From Piliocolobus tephrosceles (Eukaryota; Chordata; Mammalia; Primates; Cercopithecidae): 64,000 nt of DNA. Position numbers and translations under genes: made by a program. The notes below the pieces were generated by a model. It made no database searches. It was not told the origin of the DNA and worked only from the letters and a program-made list of their open reading frames with translations. The stretch covers positions 65,672,361-65,736,360 of the forward strand of contig NC_045446.1 in assembly GCF_002776525.5 (NCBI RefSeq), written 5' to 3'. Shown piece after piece: positions 11,591 through 22,234 of this stretch (within the stretch, counting starts at the first letter, position 1; every line of letters starts with the position of its first letter).

Positions 11591-12399
11591 AGGGGAAGCC
11601 AGAGAGGCCATGTTAGATGGGGTTCGTGTTTGGAATTTATTGGGAGGATGCTGGAGTATTAGCAAGGAGAGAGTGTGAAGGGGAGTGGGAGGCTTGGCTT
11701 GGACCCAGCCTGCTCTACCCACTCGTGCACATCCAGAGGGCATCCCTGGGACCCCACATGCCTGCCCCTCCTCCTCTCTGGCCTTCCACTGCCCTCAGTG
11801 ACCCTGTGGCCCCAACTGACTTCAACTGATGTATAACAGTGCTGTAGGAGCTGGGGCCACACCTACCCCGGTACACCTGGGGGAAACTTTATGTTCCAGA
11901 TTATTGCCAAAGGAGGTCAACTAGGGGTCCCAAAGGGATCCAGGACACCTGTGCAGGGTGAGCATCTGAGCTGTAGCCTGGCTTAACGTGTGGTGGATTT
12001 GGTAAGAGTGTGTATGTGGAATGGGGAGTGGCGAGGGGCTGGAGGCACTTGTCTGGCCCAGAGAGCTGGTTGGATATAGGGCACTGTGGGTTGTGACGCT
12101 GTGGGCTTGGGAGCCAGGTGCACATCCTGGCCCAGTCACCTTCCCTCTTTGTGCCTGAGATTCCTGTGGGTAAAAAGGAGATGAAAATAGTAACTTCTTC
12201 AGGCTATTTAGCTCAGTTAGGAAAAAAAAAAAAAGAAAAAATAGTGGCTCCTTCAAAGGTGGTGAGGATGAAAAGATCAAATGTTCAGTGAGGCCTGAGG
12301 TACATGATGTATATTTGGGAGACCAAAATCAATTCTGTAGTACCAAGGCCGAAAGGTTAAGAGAGCCCATGGCTGGAGAGCTAGGCAGGGGGGGCGGGG

Positions 12400-13440
12400 G
12401 CCGCGCCACACAAGGTCTTAGTCAAGAGTTGGCCTCTGTGCTGAGGGTGAGGGGAGCCGCGGGAGGGTTTCACAGGGACAACAAGGTCGTATGTGCTTCT
12501 CAGAGATCACTGAGTCAGAGAGACAGAATGGGGCCTGTTTTAAGAGTCAAGGTGACAAGGAGAGGTGCGGGTCTGAGCCTGGGCCCTGGCTGTAGCCCAA
12601 GTGGGTGGGAGGCATCCAAGAACATTTACAGGGAAAGAGGCACGAGCTACTGATTTGTGTCCACATAGGGCAATAGTGAGTTAGAAATGCCTGGGTGACT
12701 CCAGGGGCACAGCTGGTGGTACCATTTCCTGTGGCGGGGACCCTGGAGATGCAAGTACGGGGAAAGGTTATGATGTGGTTTGGGGACACAGTGAGTTTGA
12801 GGGACCATTGGGAGATACATGGGATATGCTGCGGTAGAGCTCTGGGGGGCAGGGCCAGGCTTGAGCCCACCTCTTGGGAGTGGACAGCCTTTGGGAGGAG
12901 AGGGTGAGTGGCCCCTGGGAGGGAAGTGTGGCTCAGCATGGAGAGGATAGGCAGGGGCTGGGGCCTGAGGAGGAGCCCTCTGAGGGCTTCCTCTTTCCCT
13001 CTTCCTCTGAGGAGAAGAGGACAGTGGGGAGCAGACACTGAGGGGAGAGAGTACAGGGAGAGGTTAGCCAGAGCCGGGAGGGCCAGGACGGAGGTGTCCT
13101 CTGGGGTGGGCCGTTGGGACTGTGGGTGACTTGGAAAGAGTGGTGTGGGTGGGGTGGGAGGCAGGAGCAGGGGCTTACTTGGTGACATGGTGGACAGCCC
13201 CTTCCAGGGCAGCTGACAGGGCAACATGGTTGGATGGCAGCTGGCCGGGAAGGCAGAGGCAGAGGAGGGTTTGGTTTTGGTGTTGGTTTCTGGAAGACGG
13301 CTTCAGTTAAAGCTTTGTGAATAAGGGAGGGGCAGGAGGCTGACCTGGGATTGAAGAGAGGCTGTACTTGGGGGTTGGGGGTGAGGACCACAGTGGGGAC
13401 AGGAGAGAAAGATCTGAAGCGGCCCCTTCTCACTTGGTAG
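12400..13440 (-). repeat. Old LINE (L2-type) sequence, diverged
   Basis: A purine-rich stretch shares phrase order with the better preserved copy at 22,235-24,270 (for example 'gggtgactccaggggcacag', 'ggaaaggttatgatgtggtt', 'tttgagggaccattggga'). Heavily decayed. The minus-strand open frames of 166-226 residues here are proline- and serine-rich readings of this repeat, not genes. Confidence 0.4.
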
Positions 13441-13489
13441 GGGGGGCTTTGGGAAATGTCTGTGTCAAGTTAATAAAAAATGATATCAT

Positions 13490-13763
13490 GGCTGGGCAGG
13501 GTAGCTCATGCCTCTAATACCAGCACTTTGAGAGGCCAAGGCAGCTAGATCACTTGAGGCCAGGAGTTCGAGACCAGCCTGGGCAACATAGTGAAACCCT
13601 GTCTCTACTAAAACTACAAAAATTAGCCATGTGTGGTGGTGCATGCCTATAGTCCCAGCTACTCGATAAGCATGAGGCTTGAGGTAGAGGCTGCAGTGAG
13701 CCGAGATTGTGCCACTGCACTCCAGCCTGGGAGACCCTATCTTAAAAAAAAAAAAAAAAAAAA
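13490..13763 (+). repeat. Alu
   Basis: Forward Alu from 'ggctgggcagggtagctcat' to a 20-nt A tail. Several diverged positions suggest an older copy. Confidence 0.9.
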
Positions 13764-14519
13764 GATACATGACCCCCTTTCTCAATCTCCTGGGTCACTG
13801 CTCAGGCTCCAGTCTTGCAAAGCCAGGGAGCTTCACATTCCTTTCTGACCCCAGATCCTGGAAGCTTCCTCTCCCACCAGGTCTTGTCGCCAGCCTGTGG
13901 GAATAATTGAGGCCACCATAACGCCATGCTGACCCTTCCCCAGAGCCTTTGGATGCTCACTAGAGGAGCTATCTACCTTCTCCCCACCATTGTCAGTTGC
14001 CAGGGTCTGCTTCCCTCCAACCCCCACCATGAACTTGCCAGATTGATTTCTGTGTCCCAGCACAGGGTGTGGCCACACCCAGTAGGCACTCAATACCTTT
14101 AACTGTGGAAATGCAGGGGGGATGCCTTCATTTGGTTGCTTCTGCTGCCGCCTGCTGTCTAACACTGGTTGGTACAACATTAGAGGGCTGGTTCTGGAAC
14201 TTAATGGTTTCAGGACCCCTTTTCTTGCCTAAAAATTATTGAGGACCCCAAAGAACATCTGTTTGTATGTCTTATGTCTATTAGTGTTTACATTAATATA
14301 AATTTAAATTGATATGTTTTTAAAATGTTCATATTATATAATTAAAATAATAAATGTAGTGTAACAACATTTTTAGAAAAAATATATTTCCCAAAATAAA
14401 AAATTAATGAGAAGACTGGCACTATTTTATATGCTGACAAATTTCTTTAATATCTTGATAGAAGACAGCTGGATTTTCAAACACACTTCTGCATTTAATC
14501 TGATGCAATATGTTGGGGG

Positions 14520-14820
14520 TTTTTTTGTTTTTTTTTTTGAGACGGAGTCTCACTCAGTCACCCAGGCTGGAGTGCAGTGGTGCCATCTGGGCTCACTGCA
14601 AACTCCACCTCCCAGGTTCACACCATTCTCCTGCCTCAGCCTCCCAAGTAGCTGGGACTACAGGCGCCCACTGCCACGCCCGGCTAATTTTTTGCATTTT
14701 TAGTAGAGACGGGGGTTTCACTGTGTTAGCCAGGATGGTCTCGATCTCCTGACCTCATGATCCGCCCGCCTCGGCCTCCCAAAGTGCTGGGATTACAGGC
14801 ATGAGCCACCGCGCCCAGCC
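14520..14820 (-). repeat. AluY-type
   Basis: Reverse Alu, full length, close to consensus ('gagacggagtctcactcagt' to 'gagccaccgcgcccagcc'). Nested in the hAT remnant. Confidence 0.92.
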
Positions 14821-14922
14821 AATATGTTTTAAGTGAAGTTTATGAAGAAAATACAGGCTTATGCAAATACATAGTTGGAAAAGGGGTATGTTAACAACCC
14901 TTTCAAATAATTGTGGCTATTC

Positions 14923-15230
14923 TTTTTTTTTATTTTGTAGAGGCAGGATCTTGCTCTGTCGCCCAGGCTGGAGTGCAGTGGCATGATCATAGCTCACAGT
15001 AACCTCAAACTCTTGGGCTCAAGTGATCCTTTCACCTCAGCCTCCCAAGTAGCTGGTACTACAGGTACTTACCACCACACTCAGCTAATTTTTGTTTTTT
15101 TTTTTTCTTTTTTTGGTACAGATGGGCTCTCACTATGTTGCCCAGGTTGGTGTTTTCCTGGCCTCAAGTAATCTTCCTGGCTCAGCTTCCCTAAGTGTTG
15201 GGATTACAGGTGTGAACTACTGAGCCTGGC
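14923..15230 (-). repeat. Alu (J-type)
   Basis: Reverse Alu, diverged ('gaggcaggatcttgctctg', 'ctaagtgttgggattacagg'). It is flanked by a short duplicated 'ctattctttttt', consistent with a target duplication. Confidence 0.88.
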
Positions 15231-15309
15231 TATTCTTTTTTGATAGTAGCCAAAACTTGACAAGAGAGGTTTTTTTTGAAGGTTAGTTATGATTAGAATC
15301 TGAAATCCT

Positions 15310-15574
15310 GCCAGGCGTAGTGGCTCATGCCTGTAATCCCAGCACTTTGGGAGGCCGAGGTGGGTGGATCACGAGGTCAGCAGTTCGAGACCAGCCTGGT
15401 CAATATGGTGAAACCCCGTCTCTACTAAAAACACAAAAATTAGCTGGGCATGGTGGTGCCTGCCTGTAGTCCCAGCTGTTCGGGAGGTTGAGGCAGGAGA
15501 ATCACTTGAACCCGGGAGGCAGAGGTTTCAGTAAGCCGAGATTCCGCCATTGCACTCCATCTCAAAAAAAAAAA
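15310..15574 (+). repeat. Alu
   Basis: Forward Alu, slightly truncated in its right arm. It is bounded by a perfect 14-bp target duplication, GAATCTGAAATCCT, at 15,295-15,308 and 15,575-15,588. Confidence 0.92.
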
Positions 15575-16435
15575 GAATCTGAAATCCTATCAAAGAAATT
15601 TTTATGTTCAGTTACATTAAAATACGTTAGACTCTTTTGCATTTTGGATGTATCTTTTGCCCAAGCATGCTGTTATAACTTAGTGCACTGGCTGTTTGGA
15701 AAAAAATGGTTCACCAAGTCATGCTGGTCTTCCAGATATTGACAAATATTAGTATACTATGTTTTAAAAATCACATGAGTTAATATCAGCACCGATCTCA
15801 TCAGAGAAGTCTTTAAGCATTGGGAAGCTGCCAAGGTCACAGTGGTGAACACAGGGTTTCTAAAATTCTAATTTTCACTAGAGCTTGGATTTCATCATTA
15901 GCAGTAAATACTGTCAGTTTGCCATGAAATGACAGATTCATTTTATTCATTCTTGAGAAAATGTCTGCCAGAGACCCAAGTCTGCATAAGCATAATTTAT
16001 CTGTCAGTATTTCTTTCAAGTCAAAATGGTGTTCCATGAAAAAAAAAAAGTGGCTAGTTAAGCTCACAGTTCAAACAAGTGCAAATGCTTTTCCTGGAGA
16101 CAACCATTGTGCTGCATCGGATATGGCAGAAGTGCTCTATGTTGCTTCTCAGAATTTTAAAAAGATGTATATTCAAGGACCAATATATTGTGAATGGGAT
16201 CATTTTTATTGCTACATCAAAGACTTTCCTGGTCGATGTTGGCAGTGTTTCCCTGCGAGGGCGTGGCAGTGAAAAATGCGATGACTTCCTGTACATTGCA
16301 CTGGAGGCCGCCGCCGTGGCTTTTGCACCGTCAGGGAAATGTCAACCCAGCAAAAAAGGCAAATGATGCCTTAGTCTCATTATGAAAAGAGTTTTGACCT
16401 TGCAGGCTTCCCCAGCAGGGTCTGTACTCGGCATT

Positions 16436-17697
16436 CATTTTTAAATTTAACATTCTCATACCAGAAGCAGGGCTCAGTCACCCTTGACACAGTTTCCAAT
16501 CAATACTATGCCCCACCCGAATAGCTCCAGCTGGTGGCTGGTGATAAAACTTAGAGGCTTCTCTCCCACCTAGCAGGCTGGTTCCTGGCTTTCCTGCTGC
16601 CTCCTTTAAATGGACCATTCGGATATGGGCTTGTAAACTGGAAGTGACCACCTCTCAGTCGCAGTGTGACCAACTGGAACTAGTGCCTGCTTGCTTTAAA
16701 CCTACCAATTAAAGCTCCCTGAGGGAAAACTGGACACTCTCCACCCAATATAGGCGGTGGCCCATGAGTCTCATCTCTTTCTGTCTATACTCCCTGACCT
16801 GTGTGTGCGTGTGTATGTGTGTGTGTGTTCCTGTGTGTGAGAGAGACAGAGAGACCTCTGGTGTGCTCTCCAGGGTCTGTAAGTACTAGACACTTTTACA
16901 CTTTCACACAGTGGTTTTGTCCCCTGAAAGTGAGGCCACCGAAGGACCCATGCAGGTGGGTCCCCTCCCTGCTGGTACTCTTTTTTTCTGGGCCCCTCCG
17001 CTGCTGGGAAGAGTAGCTACCAGTTAAGTTGATAGAGTTTCCTTCAAAACATAGCCCTATGACACCCTCTCAGAACAGAGGGGCCTCCTTATCTCCAGGA
17101 GCAGCAGGGGAGGGGGAAGGAAGAGGAGAGTTGAGAGAAGACACCTGTCTCATCACATGCTTAGGAGGCACCCATACTGTTCAGGGCCAAAAATTAGAAA
17201 TACCCCAACAAGCCAGTACCATGGGGTGGTGATAGGAACCCTGGCTTCCTAGAATAACTCAGTTCCAGGAATGTGTGCTGAGGGCCAAGTCCATGCCAGA
17301 CCTGAAGCTGGCACTAGAGATGCAAAATGCAATCAGACCCCGCCCTCTGCCCTTGAGGAGTGTTCAGTTGAGTGGGGGGGAGAGGGGTGCCACATTAGTA
17401 ACAAAAACAGACCCCTTTATTTGTGTTAACTTTACCAAAGGAAATTTCATAAATTCAAAATGCCATCTACTGCTTCCTCCCAGGTTCTCTTCTTTCCCCC
17501 AGCACCTCTGCCCCCCAACACCAGGTTCTCTTCTGAATCTGTTTAGTCAGTTCTCTTTGGTTGGTGGTAGAAACCTGAGTTGAATGAGTTTCAGCATGAA
17601 GCGGAAGTGACTGCAAGGATATGAGGGAGTCTCCCAAGTTCCAAGGACAGGGATGAACAACCTTGAGATGAGAACAAAACAGGGTCATCAAACAGGA
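16436..17697. other. Intergenic, no gene seen
   Basis: Mostly unassigned sequence with a TG-rich microsatellite at 16,801-16,835. No splice-bounded frame or familiar protein fragment was found. Confidence 0.5.
16801..16835. repeat. TG microsatellite (interrupted)
   Basis: About 35 bp of TG units with C and A interruptions, followed by a short GA run. Confidence 0.8.
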
Positions 17698-17715
17698 CCA
17701 AGATGAATATTATTA

Positions 17716-18020
17716 TTTATTTATTTATTTATTTATTTAAGATGGAATCTCGCTGTCTCCCATGCTGGAGTGCAGTGGCATGATCTCGACTCACTGAAAC
17801 CTTCACGTCTTGGGTTCAAGCAGTTCTCCCTGCCTCAGCCTCCTGAGTAGCTGGGATTACAGGCGCATGTCACCACACCTGGCTAATTTTTGTATTTTTA
17901 GTAGAGATGGGGTTTCATCATGTTGGCCAGGCCGGTCTTGAACTCCTGACCTCAGGTGATCCACCCACCTCGGCCTCCCAAAGTGCCAGGATTACAGATG
18001 TGAGCCACTGCGTCCGGCCA
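17716..18020 (-). repeat. Alu with TTTA tail
   Basis: Reverse Alu whose tail is a TTTA repeat. It is bounded by a perfect 18-bp duplication, CCAAGATGAATATTATTA, on both sides (left copy ending 17,715, right copy ending 18,035). Confidence 0.93.
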
Positions 18021-18404
18021 AGATGAATATTATTATGGCTCACCTACCCCAAGAGAAACAGCTTCCCATCTCTGTCCTGCTTCCCAATTCCTGGGAAGAG
18101 GGTGGTTGGCCCAGGTTGGCTATGGTCCTCATCCACCCTCACAGGGGCCAAGAAGGAAGTCCGTGCTACCTGTATCTGCAGACATAGGGAGGGAGGGGCA
18201 GAGGCCATCCCTCGGAGAGCTGGTTGCTGACAGTCTCCCCTCTGATCAGTGCACGCACATGCCTTCTGTATAGTTGTAATGAGGTTTGTTTGTAATATTA
18301 TAGACTTTCCTTATTTTACTCAACATTATTTCATACATATTTCCAAGCAATACACATTCACTTACTTATGACTTAACGTGACCTTCTGTGATTACCTCCC
18401 CTAC

Positions 18405-18845
18405 CTTGGTGTATTGGTTAGCTGCAATGATAATGCTATCTAACAACTCAAAAATCTAGGTGGCTAATAAACAATATATACATTTTTTCTTGTCACGTGC
18501 TTGCAGGCAGGCTGGAGTGGCAGGGGAAGCTCTGCTTCCGGCTGCTTCTCGGGTTCAGGGCTGCCCCACGTGTGTCTCATTCTGGGATCAGTGGCTCCCC
18601 AGAGCATGCTTTTCTCCTGGTGACAGCAGAAACTCAGGAACTGCAAGCAGAAACTCATGACACCTCTTAAGGCCTGGGCTCAGCACAGTTATACTATCTC
18701 TTTTTGCCCATGTTACGTTGGCCAAAGCAAGCCACAAACCCATTTCCAATCTCAGTAGGGCAAGGAAGTACACTGCCCCCTCCCACTATGGACCATGGCA
18801 GTGGTGGAAGGAAGAGCTGAGGAATAATACAGCCCACCACACTTG
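18405..18845. repeat. Old interspersed repeat, LTR-like, family uncertain
   Basis: Begins 'ttggttagctgcaatgataa' and ends near 'aatacagcccaccac'. The layout is like the abundant mammalian repeats that open with a 'gttatctattgctg..taac' phrase. A related start occurs at 56,085. Family not resolved by eye. Confidence 0.35.
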
Positions 18846-19217
18846 GTCATGGTTTCCTCAACTACAAACATCAAAAATTGTGAATAGTCACTAGGTCTCA
18901 TGGGTGCCACCCTCTACTGCCATAACTTTAGTTTCTCTCTTTCTCCAGCCCAGACCTCCCCGCTAAGGTCCAGACCCACATTTCCTGCTTCCTTCTGATG
19001 ATCCACAGGCCTCTCAAACTTACTGTGTCTGTTCCGCAGTGAGCAGCCCTGTGCAAACCTACCTCCAGAGGCCGGGACACCAAGAGGCCGAAGAAAGAGG
19101 GGGGCAAATCCAGTTTCTCAGAAAGCAACATTTAGTAGGGACGCACGAACAGAGTGATGTCTCTGGCAGCTGTGAGATGCTGGATCCCTGCACTGGCCCT
19201 ACCACAAACTATTCTTT

Positions 19218-19515
19218 TTGTTGTTGTTGTTGTTGAGACAGAGTCTCGCTCTGTCACCCAGGCTGGAGTGCAGTGGTGCAATCTCAGCTCACTGCAAGCT
19301 CCGCCTCCCGGGTTCACGCCATTCTCCTGCTTCAGCCTCCTGAGTAGCTGGGACTACAGGCGCCCGCCACCACGCCCAGCTACTTTTTTGTATTTTTTGT
19401 AGAGACGGGGTTTCACCTTGTTAGCCAGGATGGTCTCAAACTCCTGACCTCGTGATCCACCCGCCTCGGCCTCCCAAAGTGCTGGGATTATAGGCGTGAG
19501 CCACTGCGCCCAGCC
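19218..19515 (-). repeat. AluY/S-type
   Basis: Reverse Alu, full length, with a TTG-repeat tail. The duplication CAAACTATTCTTT occurs on both sides (19,205-19,217 and just after 19,515). Confidence 0.93.
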
Positions 19516-19925
19516 AAACTATTCTTTATATAGCAAGCTTTTGGGGTAAAATGTGCAGCTGGTCCTGTCTCAGACCCTGCAGAACCTGAGGCCACGTGGC
19601 CACTGGGCAAGTTAGATAAGCATTTTTGTAAGGGATTGTCTATGCTGCCGGCATTGTTTCTTCACCTTGGTGCTGAATGCCTTGGTATAGGAACGCCTTA
19701 GCCTAGAGCATCTCTTAAAGCAAAACATCGGTCATTATGGTAGTTTAACTTCAAGATGGTGTCACTCTTATTCTACAACAGGTTGTTTTTCTACGCTGTC
19801 CAAAACTGCATCATTGATTCCCCCTAAAGCCGCTCCTGTATTCTCCATCTCTGTGACAGATCCCAACATCCTAGACATCATCCCTTATAGCCAGTCAGTC
19901 ACAGAGATACAGGGAAGGGAATTCT

Positions 19926-20254
19926 TTTATTTTTTAGTGTATATATATATATATATATATTTTTTTTTAGATGGAGTTTCGCTCTGTCGCCCAGGCTGGA
20001 GTGCATTGGCCGGATCTCAGCTCACTGCAAGCTCCGCCTCCCGAGTTTACGCCATTCTCCTGCCTCAGCCTCCTGAGTAGCTGGGACTACAGGCGCCCGC
20101 CACCTCGCCCGGCTAGTTTTTTTTTGTATTTTTTAGTAGAGACGGGGTTTCACTGTGTTAGCCAGGACGGTCTTGATCTCCTGGCCTTGTGATCCACCCG
20201 CCTCAGCCTCCCAAAGTGCTGGGATTACAGGCGTGAGCCACCACGCCTGGCCAA
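19926..20254 (-). repeat. AluY-type with TA-microsatellite tail
   Basis: Reverse Alu body from about 19,970. Its A-tail side holds a run of about 11 TA units (19,938-19,960). The target duplication GGAAGGGAATTCT is perfect at 19,913-19,925 and 20,255-20,267, so the TA run belongs to the insertion. Confidence 0.92.
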
Positions 20255-20281
20255 GGAAGGGAATTCTAAAGCTACTGGAGT

Positions 20282-20848
20282 CCAGGCATGGTGGCTCACA
20301 CCTATAATCCCAGCACTTTGGGAGGCCGAGGCGGGTGGATCACTTGAGGTCAAGAGTTCAAGACCAGTCTGACCAACATAGTGAAACCCCATCTCTGCTA
20401 AAAATACAAAAATTAGCTGGGCCTGGTGGCGCCGCATACCTGTAATTCCAGCCACTCGGGAGGCTGAGGTATGAGAATCACTTGAATCCAGGAGGCAGAG
20501 GTTGAGGTGAGCTGAGATTGCACCACACACAGCACTCCAGCCTATGTGATGGTGTGAGGAAGAAAGGAAGGAAGGAAGGAAGGAAGGAAGGAAGGAAGGA
20601 AGGAAGGAAGNNNNNNNNNNGAAGGAAGGAAGGAAGGAAGGAAGGAAGGAAGGAAGGAAGGAAGGAAAGAGAGAGGGAGGGAGGGAAGGAAGGAAGGAAG
20701 GAGAAGGAAAGGAAGGAAGGAAGGAGAAGGAAAGAAAGAAAAGGAAGAAAGGAAAGAAGGGAAGGAGGGAAGGAAGGAAGGGAGAGAGAGAGAGAAAGAA
20801 AGAAAGAAGAAAAGAAAGAAGAAAAGCAAAGCAAAGAAAAAGCAAGCT
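20282..20848 (+). repeat. Alu with expanded GGAA tail and assembly gap
   Basis: Forward Alu body 20,282 to about 20,560, followed by about 280 bp of GGAA/GAAA units. Ten N (20,611-20,620) interrupt the repeat. The 12-bp duplication AGCTACTGGAGT lies at 20,270-20,281 and 20,849-20,860, so the whole microsatellite lies inside the Alu insertion and grew from its A-tail. The Phe-Leu-Pro-Ser frames across it are repeat readings. Confidence 0.92.
20611..20620. other. Assembly gap (10 N)
   Basis: Ten N inside the GGAA microsatellite. The true length of the repeat is unknown. Confidence 0.99.
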
Positions 20849-21319
20849 AGCTACTGGAGTGTCCATGCTCCCAACTCTGGAGTTTCTATCTCCTGAACAT
20901 CTAAACATTTTTCTATCCACTCCTTGACCCTGTGGCTCCCACAATCACCTCCAAGGCCAGGGCCCGTCATGTCAGCCTCCTCAGTGCTCTCCCTGCCTCC
21001 TCTCTTGCCCTCTCCTGTCCACTTTCCACTATTTCAGATCTGAGCACAACATTCTCTTGATTGAAACTCCTCAGTGGCTCTCCTCTCCTGGCTCTCGGCA
21101 GCACGTGCTGGGCCCTGTACACCCAAGTCAACCTGGAAGGCACAGCTCCCATGTCTCCTCCTCCAGGAAGCGTCCCTCTGACCATGAGGTGGGCCTGCCA
21201 TCTGGGAAAGGAGGAAGGGAAGGAGAGATTAAGTAGAAAGAGCCTCAGACTACACTGCAGCTCCGAGAAAGCCTCAGCCAGCCCAGTGGGGAGGCCCAGA
21301 GCACAAATTAGCTGTTAGA

Positions 21320-21490
21320 GGCTGGGCGTGGTGGCTCACACCTGTAATCACAGCTACTCAGGAGGCTGAGGCAGAAGGATCGCTTGAGCCTAAGAGGCGG
21401 AGGTTGCAGTGAGCTGAGATCGTGCCATTGTACTCCAGCCTGGGCAACAGAGTGATACTGTGGCTCAAAAATAAAATAAAATAAAATAAA
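21320..21490 (+). repeat. Internally deleted Alu
   Basis: The left-arm start 'ggctgggcgtggtggctcac' jumps after 'cctgtaatcacagctactca' into right-arm sequence, so about 120 bp of the usual middle is missing. The tail is an AAAAT repeat. Confidence 0.85.
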
Positions 21491-21729
21491 AGCCAGTTAG
21501 AGGAGACATCTGCTGGGCAGAAACGGCCAGGCCTCCTTCTCCCACTGAGCTGAGTCATTGGCTAGGGCTGCCCAAGGAGAAAGTGGCCTTGTTAGGAACG
21601 CAGCAGTAGATCCCAGGGTGTCGCTGCTGGGATCTGTTGCTAACGACGCTCCTGCTCTACACTCTCTTAAAGGAAGATCTGAGTGGGAAACCCCCATGGC
21701 TTAATGGATGTTAAAGTTGGAAGGAATTT

Positions 21730-21870
21730 AAGAGATGCTCTAGGCCAGCCACTGTCACATTTTACAGATGAGAAAACTGAGGTTGGCCAGAGGAAGTGAC
21801 TTGCCCAAAGCCACCCAGCATGTAAACCAATACGCAAACTCAGGTTCTGACTCCCAAGTCTGTGCTCTTC
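21730..21870 (-). repeat. MIR-type fragment
   Basis: 'cattttacagatgagaaaac', 'gaagtgacttgcccaaagcc' and 'acccagcatgtaaaccaata' follow the reverse MIR core. Confidence 0.55.
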
Positions 21871-22234
21871 TGAATCATTGCTGACTCAGAGTCACAGTGG
21901 GGCTAGAGGGCAGCCAGAGGAGAGTGGCAAGGTATGACTTCAGGACGCAGCTCAGGTGTCACTTCCTCACAGAAGCCCTGCCTGGACCTCAAGCTCTTCT
22001 CTGGGCTCCCCGAGGCCTCTGTCCATTCCTTTACCAGTCCGTTCTGTGAATGTCAGCTTGTGTGTCTGTTTCCATGAGGCCATGTCCCCAGCACCCAGCA
22101 TGGGACCCAGAACATCGTGCTACATGCGAAGGTACACGCCTCCGGTTTCTACTGCCCTCTCTGGCAGCTCAGCCCTCCAGGACAGAAGAGCAATTGGCTC
22201 CGCTATTCGTTGCTTCCTTCCTTTCTTCCTGCTT

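Larger units (their letters stand above)
8600..13488. other. Intergenic region of old repeats
   Basis: No credible exon seen. Contains MIR pieces (near 8,800 and 11,360-11,590), L2 3'-end pieces in both orientations (9,290-9,745; 10,600-11,290), and LINE-like purine-rich sequence at 12,400-13,440. The remainder is unassigned unique sequence. Confidence 0.6.
14184..16435 (-). mobile_element. hAT-Charlie-type DNA transposon remnant with nested Alus
   Basis: The left end ('ctggttctggaacttaatgg', 'ttcaggacccctttt', 'attattgaggaccccaaaga') and right end ('gttttgaccttgcaggcttc') resemble the terminal parts of an old hAT element. Between them, minus-strand translation near 15,837-16,067 gives a segment of the type 'SLADIFSRMNKMNLSFHGK' followed by 'FTANDEIQALVKI'. 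This is typical of the hAT transposase family that also gave rise to ZBED5-like proteins. Frames are broken by stops. Three Alus (14,520; 14,923; 15,310) are inserted in it, one with a clear 14-bp target duplication. The exact Repbase family is not determined. Confidence 0.65.

Noticed and set aside
12547..13433. Minus-strand frames of 166-226 residues
   Set aside because: They lie in old LINE-like purine-rich sequence, are rich in Pro, Ser and Leu, and match no family that I know.
15961..16366. Plus-strand frames of about 100 residues as a small gene
   Set aside because: This is the antisense of the hAT transposase remnant, with no start, splice or poly(A) context.
20225..20944. Open frames with long Phe-Leu-Pro-Ser or Lys-Glu-Gly-Arg repeats
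   Set aside because: Translation of the GGAA microsatellite and Alu, passing through the N gap.
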